Shown in pieces: positions 43,664 through 56,325 of a DNA stretch of 64,000 nt (position 1 is the stretch's first letter; the number at the start of each line of letters is the position of its first letter). Where the stretch lies: NCBI GenBank assembly GCA_003194525.1, contig NBIV01000021.1, positions 124,001 through 188,000 of the forward strand. The letters are read 5' to 3'. The translations under genes and the position numbers were made by a program. The DNA is from Gracilariopsis chorda (lineage: Eukaryota; Rhodophyta; Florideophyceae; Gracilariales; Gracilariaceae). The notes under the pieces are model-generated. The model did no database searches, was not told the origin of the DNA, and was given only the letters and a program-made list of their open reading frames with translations.

Positions 43664-43900
43664 TCAATGTAGATGAGAGAGTAACTTATTACGTACAATA
43701 TAGTTACGAAGAGCCTCTGTCAAAGTCCCATCATTAGCCATGAAATCTCGTGTTGGCTGCCATTGCGCTTCGTGCGTACTTGAATCATTCATAAGAGTCA
43801 ACCATTGATACCATCGACCTCTACGCCGGTGCACAAGAATACGATCAACTTCAAAAAGAGGAACAGCGGTTGTAGCATCCTCCGGCACAGGTGTAGATTG
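43664..43900 (-). pseudogene. Chromodomain of gypsy 2 (fossil)
   Basis: FEVDRILVHRRRGRWYQWL followed by STHEAQWQPTRDF has the chromodomain pattern E-x-I-x-x-R...Y-x-V-x-W...T-W-x-x. In chromoviruses this module steers integration to marked chromatin. Confidence 0.8.
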
Positions 43901-43959
43901 CACTTTCTGGACAAAACCAGCAGGTTGCTCTCGGTGTGGCTTTGTTTGCGATACATGCA

Positions 43960-44917
43960 CTACTGGATGAATATGAATTTGAGAAGGAAGTTACAGAAGG
44001 ACGGCATTTCCTCCACCCAACTCCAAAATAGTAAACGGATCATATCGTCTCGCAGATAGCTTAGATGACTGCTGTGCATTGCTATAAAAGTTCTTGAACA
44101 ACTTATGGGATATCCAAACACGGTTTCCCACCGAATATGACGGCTTTTGGTAGCGAACGCTAGCTTCCGCAATCTGTTTTGCATTGGCCAGTCGGTGAAA
44201 ATATTGTGCGTCTTCGAGCACGCAGTTTAGACGCTCGCGAAATTCCGATAAAGATTAGAGCTGACCTGTCTTCCCGAGCACCATATCCAGAGGCCCTCGT
44301 GGTTTCCATCCCAAATCCATCTCAAAAGGGCAAAGTCCAAAATCTTCGGACACAGCTGAGTTATACGCAAACTCTGCACAGGGAAGAAAAAGGTCCCATT
44401 TATTTTGTTCGTTGTTACAAAAACAACGGATGTAGCTCTCGACCATTCCATTCATCACTTCCCACGCACCATCAGTTTGCGGATGCTTTGCTGACGCCAT
44501 GCAAAGCCTAACGCCACAAAGCTTCATGAGTTCCTTCCAGAACTGGGATGTGGACTTTGGATCGCGATCAGAGATGAGTTCACCCAGGAGTCCATCATGG
44601 GGAAGAATCTGGGTGAAGAAGGAATGTGCCACATCGCGAGCTTGATCTGTATCCTTACACGCAATGAAGCGGACTCTGCGAGACAGCCGATCAACCCAGG
44701 TCGAAATAGCATCGTAACCACGTGGAGTTTTGGGAAGCTTGACAATAAAATCTGTTGCCATCAGACCCCATCGACGGGTAGTCACTGGAAGGGCAGCAGG
44801 ATCGTTCAACATCTGACCATGAAAAACTTTCTGCTGGTGACACACCAAACACCCATCACAATAATGACGGACCTGTTTTGCCTTATGTTTTCAATGAAAC
44901 TCACTAAGCCGTACTAG
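43960..44917 (-). pseudogene. Integrase of gypsy 2 (fossil)
   Basis: CHQQKVFHGQ (end of the zinc-binding domain), MATDFIVKLPKTPRGYDAI (first Asp), ISDRDPKSTSQFWKEL (second Asp) and SAKHPQTDGAWEVMNGMVES (Glu) define a gypsy integrase. A GPFKI-type C-terminal domain follows (SVGNRVWIS). Confidence 0.9.
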
Positions 44918-45460
44918 AATGTTCGCAAACGCGAAGTGATCAGCCAATTTAGAATCATGCACGAGCTCAAGAACCATCTCTCGTGCATGAAAAGGGACGC
45001 ATAGCTTGTCTTTGTAAAACAGCCTTGAGTCCAGAGTAGAAAACCAGGGTAACAACTTTTCAAGTTTGCGTCGCTGCTTACGATCCTCTGGCCACGTTCC
45101 CTTCAAAGCGGTCATAATAGGTCCGAATTGATGATCCCCTTCATAACTGCAAATAACCTCCCGAACGTCTAGGAACGACGGCGTGCTGCACTGCACCTGT
45201 TGTATAGACAATCTTTCAGGGATCCGATATAGAGAATCACCGAGGACACGGATCTTTACACGAACTAGATTAATCTCCCTAAAATTAAAAGAAGCGATTA
45301 CATCAAGCCAGCGTGCGTTACGTCGATTAACGGACTTCTTGGTCAAGAAATGCCTCACAATCTGATTTTCAGTCAAAACTACAAACTTAGAGCCTGCGAG
45401 GTAGCACCTAAACCATTGAAGTGCTGAAATGAGAGCCAAAAGTTCCCTCTCATTAGCCGT
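44918..45460 (-). pseudogene. RNase H of gypsy 2 (fossil)
   Basis: The segment ALQWFRCYLAGSKFVVLTEN, then FLTKKSVNRRNARWLDVI, matches the later part of gypsy RNase H, continuing from IFRVDIDAFQIAVGATL just upstream in the gene. Confidence 0.85.
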
Positions 45461-46139
45461 TTAGATCCGTTCTGCCTGCGTAAGCTTCTTCGATATATAG
45501 GCGATAGCATGATCACGACCGTCGGAGTCGAGTTGCGTCAATGTGGCCCCAACAGCTATTTGAAAAGCATCAATATCCACACGAAATATCTTTGACCAGT
45601 CCAGGGGAGCCAAAACAGGGTCAGTCAGCAGTACTGATTTCAAATCTGCAAATGCGGCTTTAGCACAATCGTCCCAGTGGCGTACTCTCAAGCGGTGCTG
45701 CAGAAAACCGTACAATGGCGCTGCGTGAGCAGAGAAGTTACAAATGCAACTAGTAAAGAACTGCACCAGCCCCAAAAAGATACGAAGCTCCGTCACATGC
45801 ATTGGGCGAGGCCAGTTCCGGATGACATCAACTTTGTGAGGATGAACACGGAGGCGATCGTGACCAACAACGAGACCCAAAATCTCCACTTCCTCATTCA
45901 TGAATGCGCATTTCTTGGGTAAGCATAGAGCTGATGCTTCTTCATAAGGCTTAAAAAAAGTCGAATATGCGCCAAATGGTCCTCTCTCGTATTGCTATAA
46001 ATGAGAATATCGTCAATATAAACAACTAAGAAACGATCAATGCAATCGTGGAAAATGCAGTTCATCAACGATTGAAATGTGGTAGGAGCATTGCACAAAC
46101 CCATGGGCATGACCAAATATTCAACCTGTACACTTTGTG
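45461..46139 (-). pseudogene. Reverse transcriptase of gypsy 2, C-terminal half (fossil)
   Basis: VEYLVMPMGLCNAPTTFQSL and FLVVYIDDILIYS (the Y-x-DD box) are unmistakable, followed by VHPHKVDVIRNWPRP and FLGLVQFF of the thumb/connection. Confidence 0.93.
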
Positions 46140-47048
46140 TAGTGCAAAACCCAGGAATGGGTGACACTCAAGGATGTCCGAGTGCCTGCCCTCTTGCGAG
46201 GTAGGCAAAGCGGTTGAGCCCTCCGTCTACCCAGGTGGCGGGTGTAAGACCGACGGTAGTTCGGAAATACCACCGAGGTAAAGAAGAACGGTAAAAGCGG
46301 GAAACGGTGTAACACGCGTACGGTGGACCAGCGCAAACCCAGAAAAGGGGGCTATCCAAAGGCAGAACAGGACCACCCGACAGGTCGTGTGGACAGCAAG
46401 AACAGATCCGAAGGTGGGTGCAAAAGCAACAAGAAACACCATAGGAATACCCAATACAGGGTCGATATCTGTAGCACAGAGGGAAAAGAAGTCACACGAA
46501 AATTAGTGAACACAGTATATCTGTAGTCGTACTGAGCGGGTATATAGTACAAAACGATTGCGGTGACCCGCCGGGTGGAGTATTGCACGCTGCAAAGGCA
46601 ATACAATCCAGAGCCGGACTCTTCAAGTCAAACTAAACACTTATGTGCGACCGAAGACTCGGGTTGACTTTACTTAGTGCTCGCGACAGTGAGGTCGCGC
46701 TCACCTAAGTAGGCACACTACAGAAATAAATAGAAATAATTAATTAAAATAGTGCACACCTCCTCAGGTCCACCCACGTGGCCAGACCAGTGTCAGGCAC
46801 CCTGAGAGGTCGTCCCAAGTAAAACATAACATCACAGAATGGCGCTGCAGCACACGCACACAGGCGTCCATCATTCTGCAATCCACTCCAGATTTCTACC
46901 TTCCTAGGTGAACTTGCACACACTAAACCATCCACTTGGTACCACTCCACGTGAGTCCAACTCATATACCGTATAGCCATTGTGGCGACCGCGACATACA
47001 CTTATGAGTAGCATCTGCGCGGATATTACGCAAACGGGTTGCTCTTCA
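46140..47048 (+). mobile_element. Solo-LTR-like insert, copy D (909 bp, TSD CTTTG)
   Basis: The insert starts TGTAGTGCAA and ends TTGCTCTTCA, with exact CTTTG duplications at 46135-46139 and 47049-47053. The 5' hairpin is AGTG/CACT enclosing ACCC/GGGT. A second hairpin (GCCTGCC...GGTAGGC) and a CGCGAC/GTCGCG stem lie further in, then an AT-rich run near 46730. It interrupts the reverse transcriptase region of gypsy 2. Confidence 0.85.
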
Positions 47049-47500
47049 CTTTGAGTTAGAGACCGTCTTTTCAATATCTGAAGGTCACAGTCGGATCTGA
47101 TGAAAGCCTGTCTTCAGATCCAACTTTGAAAAGTAGCAGGCCTTACCCAAGCGGTCAAAAATTTCAACACAACGCGGCAACGGTGCGTTATTGCACTGGT
47201 TGATATTGTTAAGACCACGATAGTCAACCACGCCACGCAGGGGACGTCCAGGTTCTTTCAAAAAGAACAGAGGAGAGCCATAAAGCGATCGACGTCGGCT
47301 TATCTTACCAGAACGCAGCAGCCTGTCGACGTAATAGCGGGCGGCGAACAACTCAGCTGGCGATAGTTGGTACAACGGGCGATGCGGGGGAGAGCTGCAG
47401 GGTAAGATTTCAATAGCATTATCGACTTCGCGCTTTGGTGGTAAGCCGGCAGGTTGTACCTCTTGAAAGAAGTCTTCAAAGTCTGTAAGTAACGCACGAA
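47049..47500 (-). pseudogene. Reverse transcriptase of gypsy 2, N-terminal half (fossil)
   Basis: MYQLSPAELFAARYYVDRLL, then SPLFFLKEPGRPLRGVVDYR and YFSKLDLKTGFHQIRL are the classic gypsy fingers/palm motifs including the first catalytic Asp. Confidence 0.92.
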
Positions 47501-47501
47501 T

Positions 47502-47990
47502 TTAAGCATCGTCGTCATTTAATAAGGTTGCTTTGGCTCTGATACACGGAATTACCTGTAAGGAACAAACTCCAACCACGCGAAACACCTCTAAGCCCTG
47601 CTTGGGACGACGCAATAGACGTCTAAAACGTTTCACTTGGAGGTTACTAACCTTCAGACCAGTAGAGCGTGTGACAAGAGTAGCACGCAGTAGCTGTTCA
47701 CCAACGAGCACAGATTGCTCGACATAATCTGCATTTGGATGTTCCTCCATGTAACAGGGCATATTCAATAGCACATCATAACGACAGTCCGCGACAATCC
47801 ACTGTCCAGTATACGAATATGTGCCAATGCCGATTGTTCCATTATCAATCATCTGCATTGCAATCTCATTAGCTCCTTGCTTAGAGTGATTAACGTCTAC
47901 CACAACGGGTGAAACGTTCAACTGCTGGTGGTTCATTCTGGCAAACTCTTGAGAACCAACGTTCGCAGTTCAACCATCTTCTTTCAATAT
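47502..47990 (-). pseudogene. Protease region of gypsy 2 (fossil)
   Basis: Positioned between gag and reverse transcriptase. The segment YSYTGQWIVADCRYDVLLNM resembles the second half of a retropepsin (I-L-G-M-x-x-L-like DVLLNM). The active-site triad was not seen clearly. Confidence 0.55.
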
Positions 47991-48139
47991 TCGAGCTGGG
48001 ACACCATTAAATATTATGTCCATGACTAAGAATGGAACACACTTCAGCTCAGCAGAACCTTCAGTAAATTCGTTGTGCAAGGACAAGTCTAATTGTAAAC
48101 GTCCTTCTAACGTGCTCGCCTTCGTTGTAGAAGGACCAT

Positions 48140-49005
48140 TTAGTTTTCTGAGCTATCAGAATCAACATTCTTATCATGTTCTTCTGACACTAAAGCCAAC
48201 TCAATATTCGAAACGAAAATCTGCGCTTCATTACCCTTCTTACGATGTCTCCAAGGGCGACAGAATTCTTTGTAGCATGGGAAGCATGCATTGTGTCGAA
48301 TATCTTTCAGTAGTTGCTTTCCACGCATAGAGTTGCTGACGTGCGTGTTTCCGATCTCTGTCGGAATGGGAGAAGGAGTGCCCGCAGCCGGGGATGTCAC
48401 AGTACTCGCAGAAGACTCCAAAGATATTCCAGAGAATGCTGCTCCTACACGCATGGCAGTCTTTGTTGCCTCTTCAAAGTCCTGAAAATTGGTCTTTCTG
48501 TCCTCGAATTCAATCTTGTTCTTTAGGCCACTGACAATTTTGTCCCATTTCGCAGTTGAAATCATATCCGGAATCGTAAGAACAATATTGCAGACGCACG
48601 AAAGATAATCCGCCACAGATCCTGTTTCTTTGCACAAACGAAGAGCATCACGCGCTCTCCTCTCATGATATCCCGGAACAAACTCCTTACGGATGGCGAC
48701 GACGAAATCATCCCAAGTTTGAGGGCTGCTACTGGCTTTCAGAATTGTATACCACCAGATGGCAGCAGTACCCGTGAGCAAGGCCGTAGCGTAGGAGATT
48801 CGATTGGCATCCGACAACTGAACGTTGGCGTTGGCGAGCTGTACCACATTAAAGTACCGTTCACCCTTATATAGCCACGTGTTAACAATCAGAAAGTTTC
48901 GTGCTCCACTGAAGACTTGCGGCTTGTTAGGCTTCAGATTGATCCACACAGAAGGGTTTGGGTTATTCATAGCGATGGTACCAGTGCAACAACTGCCATT
49001 AACTT
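48140..49005 (-). pseudogene. Gag of gypsy 2 (fossil)
   Basis: A nearly 300-codon frame starts close to the 5' LTR and carries a retrotransposon gag core (TGTAAIWWYTILKASSSPQT, FVVAIRKEFVPGY, then SVADYLSCVCNIVLTIP) and a late Cys/His patch (CFPCYKEFCRPWRHRKK) in the zinc-knuckle position. Confidence 0.85.
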
Positions 49006-49007
49006 TA

Positions 49008-49209
49008 TGAAGACTGTTCTTCTGACAGGTCAATGACTGTCATGACCTGAGGCAAGTCAACAGAACTTCTGCGTTATATACGCTACTGACTTCCATATTA
49101 GTGACCTTTCCCCTACTCTAATTTCCACAATTGCGACCTTTCCAAAAGTATGTGCCCATTCACAGACATTTTCCTTTCTATGTCAGCTCTAGACAAATTA
49201 CCTGTTGCA
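49008..49209 (-). repeat. 5' LTR of gypsy 2
   Basis: 202-bp match to 43420-43621 with TG...CA ends. Confidence 0.88.
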
Positions 49210-49400
49210 GAAAATGTCTCTTGACCATTTAATTCTTTCGATATATGAGTACTACAATACCCATGAGCTGGCAATACCATTAGGTAATGAAATGAGAAGA
49301 TTTGCGACAGTTAGTATGCAGCCTGTTATGTGTCGATTTTATTCATACCTGGTGTGCACGTGATTTCAAAGACAAACGATGTAGATGGCAGCAAACCTTA

Positions 49401-50051
49401 GTGTCTATCCGACCGGCTTGCTGACCTAATATGAGGTCAGAGAACCTCCAAACATCAAATCAAATTACTACCTGATGGTGCTAGCTTTCAGAACACATCT
49501 ATTTTACCATGTGCAATCCATAAAGATATTTCAATGTTACTCAGAAACAATGGTAGATGATTTGTAATATATGTAATGTGTCTCCTACAAGCTCTATTAT
49601 TCGAAGGATTTGTAAAGCGCAGACACTTTTAACGCCAATTAGAAAACCAAAAATGGGTATACTTAAATATCGATAAAAATAGAAACCTTGACAGCTTTTA
49701 TAGCAAAAACGACTTATGGTACTGGCAAGAATAACTATAAAACTGATTTTACAACGCTTTCTAAGCACTCTTAGCAAATTTTACTAATCTAGCTACTTGG
49801 CATACTTTTCTGTAGATATTATTTTACTGAAATTCGACAAGTAATTTTTTGCATGCTTTGTGAGCCTTCAACGACATTTGTTTATAAATAACGTAAAACT
49901 CTCGGTTAAAAATCTAATGACTGTTGAGTGCCTTAAAAGTCTTTTTGTTTTAAATTAATTTGGCATAAAGAGTTTCATTAAAAGTTTCAACTTTTTGGTT
50001 TATAAATATGTTTAAATCTCACCTCATATGAAGACAATGTCAAGTAGACAC
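49401..50051. mobile_element. 651-bp MITE, copy 2 (TA target)
   Basis: The element starts GTGTCTATCC and ends AGTAGACAC, flanked by TA at 49399-49400 and 50052-50053. It is collinear with 479-1130. A minus ORF (49541-49777, 78 codons) aligns with the ORF of copy 1, sharing FGFLI, SVCA and TLHILQIIY. Confidence 0.85.
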
Positions 50052-50053
50052 TA

Positions 50054-50507
50054 GTAGTGCCCAAACTTCGCCCAAAACAATAAATCATAGAAATTGGAAT
50101 AATGAGGTACGCGGAGATGGGTAGTTGCAGCAGCAAGCGAAGCCGAAGAATATAAGGCTCACAGATACGAAGTTGCGCTAGCGTGCAAAAAGAAAAGAAG
50201 TGGGAACAAAGTCCCTGCCAAGCCCGTTGCCTTCTGGAAATGATGTCCGAAGACCGGTCTGGCAGTTTTACTCTATTGTTGTGCGAGGTGCGCGAGATCA
50301 GTAGCTAGAAACTTGCGCAAATCCAGGGTAGCAATGAGTGGTGCAGGCGGTCAAATTGCACACTCCTCCCCTTGGTTGGCGCCAGCAAACGGCACCAGTC
50401 AAGATAGTCAAATTGACTCAAGCAACTCTTCTTCCCAGCACGAAGTAGATAACAAAACTATGTAGAAGTTATGTATTACGCCAAACAAGGAAGCTAAATA
50501 TAAATTG
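50054..50507. other. No recognised feature
   Basis: Between MITE copy 2 and a SINE-like head. It could include the 3' end of copia B, but no LTR pair was found. Confidence 0.35.
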
Positions 50508-50572
50508 GTTCGAGTAGTTCAGTGGCAACAATGAAGATTCTGAACAAAGGAAGTCCAAATTTGATTCTCAGC
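50508..50572 (+). repeat. tRNA-derived SINE head (putative)
   Basis: An A-box-like TAGTTCAGTGG (from 50515) and a B-box-like TTTGATTCTC (about 50560) are 43-44 nt apart, as in tRNA genes. The sequence after them (to about 50800) would be the SINE body. No tail or target duplication was identified. Confidence 0.4.
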
Positions 50573-50860
50573 AACGGCTGTTGGACAAAATGAGACCGTT
50601 AAGCTATCATGGCGCTTGGCACAAAACTAGGGCCCATGCCAAACCCCGTTGCAGAGGCTGACCACAGGCATAGGTATTGAGAGCCTACTACATGGTAGGG
50701 GCAGGAATCTCCACTTCGGATGTAATTCTCCGCCTCTATGATAGTGAAAAAGTGCGACGTGACAGCAGGACAGGCGCAGAGTGGAGCTATTTCGTATCTG
50801 AAGCGAAGCTCTTATGCTCTTCTGAAGTTGATGAGTAATATATCTCCTAGATTATTAGTT

Positions 50861-53800
50861 TCAAAGCGACTGCGAAGACCAAGAGCCAAGCTTGTTGCCG
50901 ATAGAATGCAATAGTTTTGGACTAATACACCCACCTTTTACGACTTGCGAAAGAAAATTGAACGTTTTTTTGTTGCGCTTTGTCAGCGGACTGGCAAGAT
51001 TTAATACGTCAGACACCGACAATAGCACTCCAATATCTTCACACTCGAGTGAGTCACGAAGACGCAATACAGTCGGGCGTAAGCCGTAGTTGCAGCATTC
51101 TGGATAGGTGGTTATGGTTGAATATAGTGTCAAAGAATCGATGAGCAATATGAGCATAGCAAAGGATGGTGTTAATGCAAGAAGGGGTTCTCTGAGAATA
51201 AATGAACGGTCATTGCATTCAGCAGCAGCCATGATGTTTGCGCCAATGACGCTGAACGAGGTGTGTTCTTGCTTGGAACTGTGCCAGTCGATCAAGTGGT
51301 ATACTGTTCGAGAATCTGAAGCGAAAGAAATTCCTGAAGGAAATCCAGCCTGACCGCATGCAGTTCTACAAGTACTAGTAGCCGAGTAAGAGAGCAGCTG
51401 ACACTTTGACAAGTCTTGAGAAGGACGTGCGGGTGCATTGTATCGAATCATCAAACTGAGATTCTTCAGCAGAGTAAGGAGCTGATTGGCCTTCATGAGA
51501 TGCTTGAATCGCATATAAAGAACAAGCTGCTGTACGTAGCTGCCACAAAACGTGACTTGTGGCAATACATCATGTCCGAGGTAGTTACGCTTACCCGCGA
51601 GGGATTGTAAGAATTTGATCTCTTCTACGGTGCACTTGGCTTCTAACGCCTTCCTCCTTTCTCTAGAGTTTGGAATTTGCTGGATGTTATCCATGACCTC
51701 AGCCATGAAAATCTCGACAGAGTCATCAGGGTGCATTTTTATCCCACGAAGAATAAATATGAGATCCCTCTGCGCTAGCGAATCGTTTAGCTTAAATCGT
51801 TTAGACAGGTCTGTAGAGAAGAGTTTGATTGTTGTGGGGTGCTCAGCTAGGAGGAGATCATCTACTAGCTTGGCCAACAAAGTTGCAATATGTTTGTTCT
51901 CATCCCGCAACACGAACAGTTGTGCCATTACTGGGATTGTTGAAAATCCGTAGTCGGTCAGCCATTCTTCAATAAAAAGCTGCCATAGAGACCACACTCG
52001 ACGAGAACATACGCCGGCTTTAGTAGCTTCCATACCTCATCTGTGTGAGCCATCCAACCACGGAGTGGATGCATGTAAATGTCGCGTTCGAGCTTGCCAG
52101 ATTCTAGGTACGCGCGGGAACAGTCAATGCTTCCGAGGCTGACGTGAAAAAATGTTGCCAGTGACAACAAAAACCGACTGTATGTGAGCTGTGCAGTCGA
52201 GGAATGGCAACGAATCGAATCCTCTTTCATTTTCTCATTACCATACGAGACTAGTCGGCATCGAAGCCTTCGCTTCTTAACTTCACCATGATACTTTTGT
52301 ACAAAAAAGTGGTATGAGGAGATAAAATTCGACCTACGATGGAGATCCCGAAACGAAACAGGTTGTAAGCTTCTGCGTCTATGTAGCTTTGCTTCTTAGC
52401 ATAAATGGTCTTCTTTATTATCCATCTAGGGGCGAACTGCAATTTAGATTGCAAAACAGGTTGGTCTCCGATGACAGCCTTTATTTCTCGAAGTATTCTC
52501 TGTTCGGAGGATTGGAGGCCTTCACCAATAGATTGGAAATGCAGCACCGTACTCCCAATGTTGGTATGAAACAGGCCATCTCCAACATCTAATGATGGTG
52601 CACCGATAGGTCGAACATTGTGCGCGAAGAACGATGAAGACAGAGAATGAACCGACCACATGTTTGGTTCCTCGAAGACTTGTGGCTCAAATTGGAGAGG
52701 CTCAGGAATGTTGGATGTGATAAGGACGCGGTGTGAGTTTGGGAGAGAAGTCGAGGAGATGTCGTACTGATCTTCAAGGGCCATTTACGGTACTTCAACA
52801 CTTTGCTTGTTAAAGTGAGAATTATTGAAGGAATCGCATCCTAAGTTCCTGTTTGTCCAGCTCGGCGAGTTGAGAAGACTCAGGCAAAAGCCAAATATTC
52901 TCATTATTGATATGCAAGTGGGCTCTTTGAAGGTTGTTCTTATAGAAACTCACTACCTGCTCGGTGTAATGGGCAACATACCCCTTGCACCAGGAACCAT
53001 ATGTACCTTGATTCTCGTAGAAGTATATGGGGGTGGTAGCAGATAGGAGGTGTGGGGGAATCGTATGGACTGTTCTTGAGCGCATCAGGGTATGCAAAGC
53101 ACTTAGAAAGACCTGTTCAAGATAAAATCATAGAACATCGAATAAAACCGGACGCTTAGGTAGACCGGCGGTCACGGCTGTAGAGCCGTGGGCCTGCTCG
53201 ATGCTACTGACCAGTTTGCTTCCATATATCACGTTCTTAAAGAATTTCGCACTTGAGAGTATCTCGAAGTCCGCTCCGTATAACTGAAAGGTTTGACAGA
53301 AGTGCAGTTCGTCTGATAAAAGTGTTTTGACCACTTTTCGGATAGTCTTGTTGTCCGATTCAACCCTGCCAATCTCTTTGTGTTTCCTTGCAGGACATGG
53401 CTCCAATTTTGTGTGGAAACGAACACACATTCTTTTGATGGTACTGTTGCCAAACGCTGGATTGGAAGAGAGCAGCTTTAGTGGGGGTCCATATGCGTCG
53501 AACCACGTAACGGTTACCATGTGGGTAGCAGCATTCATGTCCCTTGAAGTCATTAGAGAAGTAGAGGATAGTACAGTGGCTACCTCTTTCGTGTGAAGTA
53601 TTGGCAGGTTGCCGAGCTCAAGAATGAAAAGGACGTCCACTTGAAGGTGCTCATTACACTCCGCGATTATGAAATCAAAAGATACCTTTCGCGAGTGTAG
53701 AGGTATTCCAGACGTATAGCACAAGTGGTAGGAGTCACTAGCTTTCCCTAGAACCATTGAGAGCCTCTCATTCAGAAAAAAACTACGACGGAAAAGCTTC

Positions 53801-55600
53801 TTCATGCCACGAAGATTGAATTGGAATTGTACGTGAAGCTTAGTTGCAGGGCGCATTGCTTCCTTAATAGATTGTTATTCATGGGCCGTCTTGGAGAGAG
53901 GAGTTCTCTGCGCAGAGAAAAAAGAGTTGAAGGAATCGGTCATCGAAAGCACAACGACTCGATGTGTGCGGAAATTGTTCTTATCACCCAAAGTTTACGT
54001 CTAGAGTCTCGCATTGTCTTCATATAATCCTAGCGTTGAAGGTATGACCACATTGTTTTCATAACGGAGCAGTTTCGAATACCAGACGATATCTTTTCAT
54101 TATAGGAGAGGATCATTTCCTTCAATGAGATAGAACTTAAGCAAAAGATTCTCGTCGTTGTAGGAAGTGATTTGAAGCTCCCACATTGCGAAGAGAAGCG
54201 TAGGGTTCTTACGCTTAGCACGAAAGCCATGATAGAAAGGATCACAATAGAGTTCATTGAGTACGCACATTATTCGCATAGCGATGGCCAATGCGGCCGC
54301 CGAGATTGTTCCACCAACACTGTGCAGGCAGTCAAAATCAATGTTCGAATTAGGATCAGTTGAGCCTTCTGAAACATCAGAGGGCGCCTCAACCCATGAT
54401 TTTAAGCATAATTGCGTTTGTATGGGCTCGGGCCAGACTGAAAACCGGAACGGAGATCACGATTGTTGTTACAGGACACGGCGTGGGTTCTGTTTGGCTC
54501 CATGACGGTTGTATTGGGTTAAAAAGAGATCCAATTTTGAGCTCGACGCTCCATTTTCCCTTCTTGTGTGCAATGAAGGAGACATGCAAGTGTTGCTACG
54601 AGCTAGATTAGTAGAGTCACCACAGTCAATACAGAAGGGAGAGCCATCCTTTCCCTTTACGCTGGTCATCTTCCTGCTGGAAGAGCGAGACTTACAGGTT
54701 GAAGAAAATGGATTTGCAGTGCTCACACCAGTGCGGGAGAACACGCTGCCTTCTTCCTTCAGCGACATTGCGTAGAGAGCTGTCTGTAACTATGGTCCCA
54801 CAATGTTCTTTAGGTCAGCATTCTTGGCGTGAAAGGAAGAGCTGCCTGGAGTGATAGGAAGGTTCACCATGACCGTAACGTCTTCGCACAGGTTAAAACG
54901 ACAACATTTTTTGGGACGGTTTCTGGATACTAGAGCCTTTGGAGGTTAGAGCATTTGTGTCTTCACTTAAGTTCGGCAGATGTCCCAATACGTTGGCAAC
55001 TTTGGTAATCCTCTTCTTGGTGTACAGCAACCTCTCTTTCGTCATAGTATGAACATCTTGCTTCCAACTTCGAAGACGGGACTTGTGTATCATTTCTTTC
55101 AGTACTTTGATCGACATGTTGAAAGTAGATTTATCAAAAAAAAAGCTTTTCAAAACCTGAGAATTCCTCTTTCTCCATGCACGGCTCTGGAAGAGCGATA
55201 AGTTAAAGCTTAGCATTTGTCAACGTCTTTTCACTAAGCAAGGCGTTCTTGGGAAAAGTAATAGCTATCTATTCTCTTACTTGAGACGAAGACGGAAGGC
55301 TGCCATGCATAAGATGATCTGGTGCAAGTTCATGAGCTCGGGAGACAAATCTAGCCAATAGTTTCGTTTTGCGGCTGCAGCCGGTCGTCACAGGACTAGA
55401 AAATGCTACAAGAAGTGAAGCCACAGCAATCAGCAGATCGAAGGCAATGAGATCAACAATTTGAGAAACGAATTTCACTTGGTCATCTTGATTCAACTCA
55501 ATTGGCTTTTCTGCCTGTTCTTTGTCAATAACAAACTTTTGACCAGCTGGAAGCGCGCTGTCGTAGAGTTGACGCCCGAGGGTGGGAAAGAATTATTGTA
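50861..55600 (-). mobile_element. Ty1/copia LTR retrotransposon B, ancient (fossil)
   Basis: The minus strand has RNase H and reverse transcriptase at about 50.9-52.8 kb (LLAKLVDDLLLAEHPTTIKL holds the D-D box; FLQSLAGKRNYLGHDVLPQ is the RT/RNase H junction), integrase at about 53.1-53.9 kb (ARKHKEIGRVESDNKTIRK), and gag-like sequence at about 54.4-55.5 kb (QDDQVKFVSQIVDLIAFDL). The order is copia. No LTRs could be paired. It is heavily broken and probably the oldest retroelement here. A VDDLL box instead of the usual YVDD marks a lineage distinct from copia A. Confidence 0.8.
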
Positions 55601-56325
55601 CGCGCAGTCACTACCTTTTCGAGCAGCAAAGGAAACGGTATTAAGTAAGGGGCGTTTTATGAGTTGGTAAATTAAACGAAACGAAACCGGGCAACCCTTC
55701 TCGAGCAATCATGCATTTATACATTCTCTCCCAAACTTTCAAGATTTCGCTTCATGTAGAGAGCAGGGTTTTTGCTTCCTAGACGAAACGAACGTTGAAC
55801 GTAAGAAGAATACACTTTACAGTTGCATTCAGTCAAAAACTAGCTGCCACCCAACAAGTCCAAGTGACAAATATATAACGGCGTGGTTTCAATGAATTTG
55901 ATCTCTTTCTTGCCACACTTTGGAAATGACGAACAATTGCTAGTACGAACATGACAAACTCTGATCCGCAGCCGTAAAGTACGCATGAAGTTGGACCCCG
56001 TACTCAGCCACCTCCAAAAACGTTCCATGAAGCTTGCAATCAACTTGATGCTTACACAAATCGGAACTTGAAATGTAAGTTAACGGAGCCATAAACGCGA
56101 AGGTAGAGACAAAGGGCAAAATTATATCCATGAAAATGATACAGCGGCAAAAAAGCGCATCGCATCTTGTTCAGGTACTGCCAAACTTTGTACCCAGCTC
56201 TAACAATGTTTCTACTCACATCCAAGACTTACGACATACTAAAGCTCTTTTAAAAAATCTGAATCTGGAAGAGAATTGATTTCATTCAAAGAGATGCACC
56301 TCTACTGATCGAACATGAAGTTGTC
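55600..56325. other. No recognised gene
   Basis: Only short ORFs. It may hold the 5' end of copia B. No repeat pair was detected. Confidence 0.35.

Larger units (their letters stand above)
43420..49209 (-). mobile_element. Ty3/gypsy chromovirus 2 (fossil)
   Basis: Two 202-bp LTRs (43420-43621 and 49008-49209) have TG...CA ends. The minus strand carries gag, protease, reverse transcriptase, RNase H, integrase and a chromodomain. No clear 5-bp flank duplication was found. The LTRs differ by well over a tenth of positions by eye, so it is old. It is broken in many places and holds a 909-bp solo-LTR-like insert at 46140-47048. A chromodomain after integrase places it among the chromoviruses. Confidence 0.92.

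Noticed and set aside
46140-47048. Group I/II intron or spliceosomal intron inside the retroelement gene
   Set aside because: The insert has 5-bp target duplications, is opposite in strand to the gene it interrupts, and lacks group II domain V or group I core motifs that I could see.
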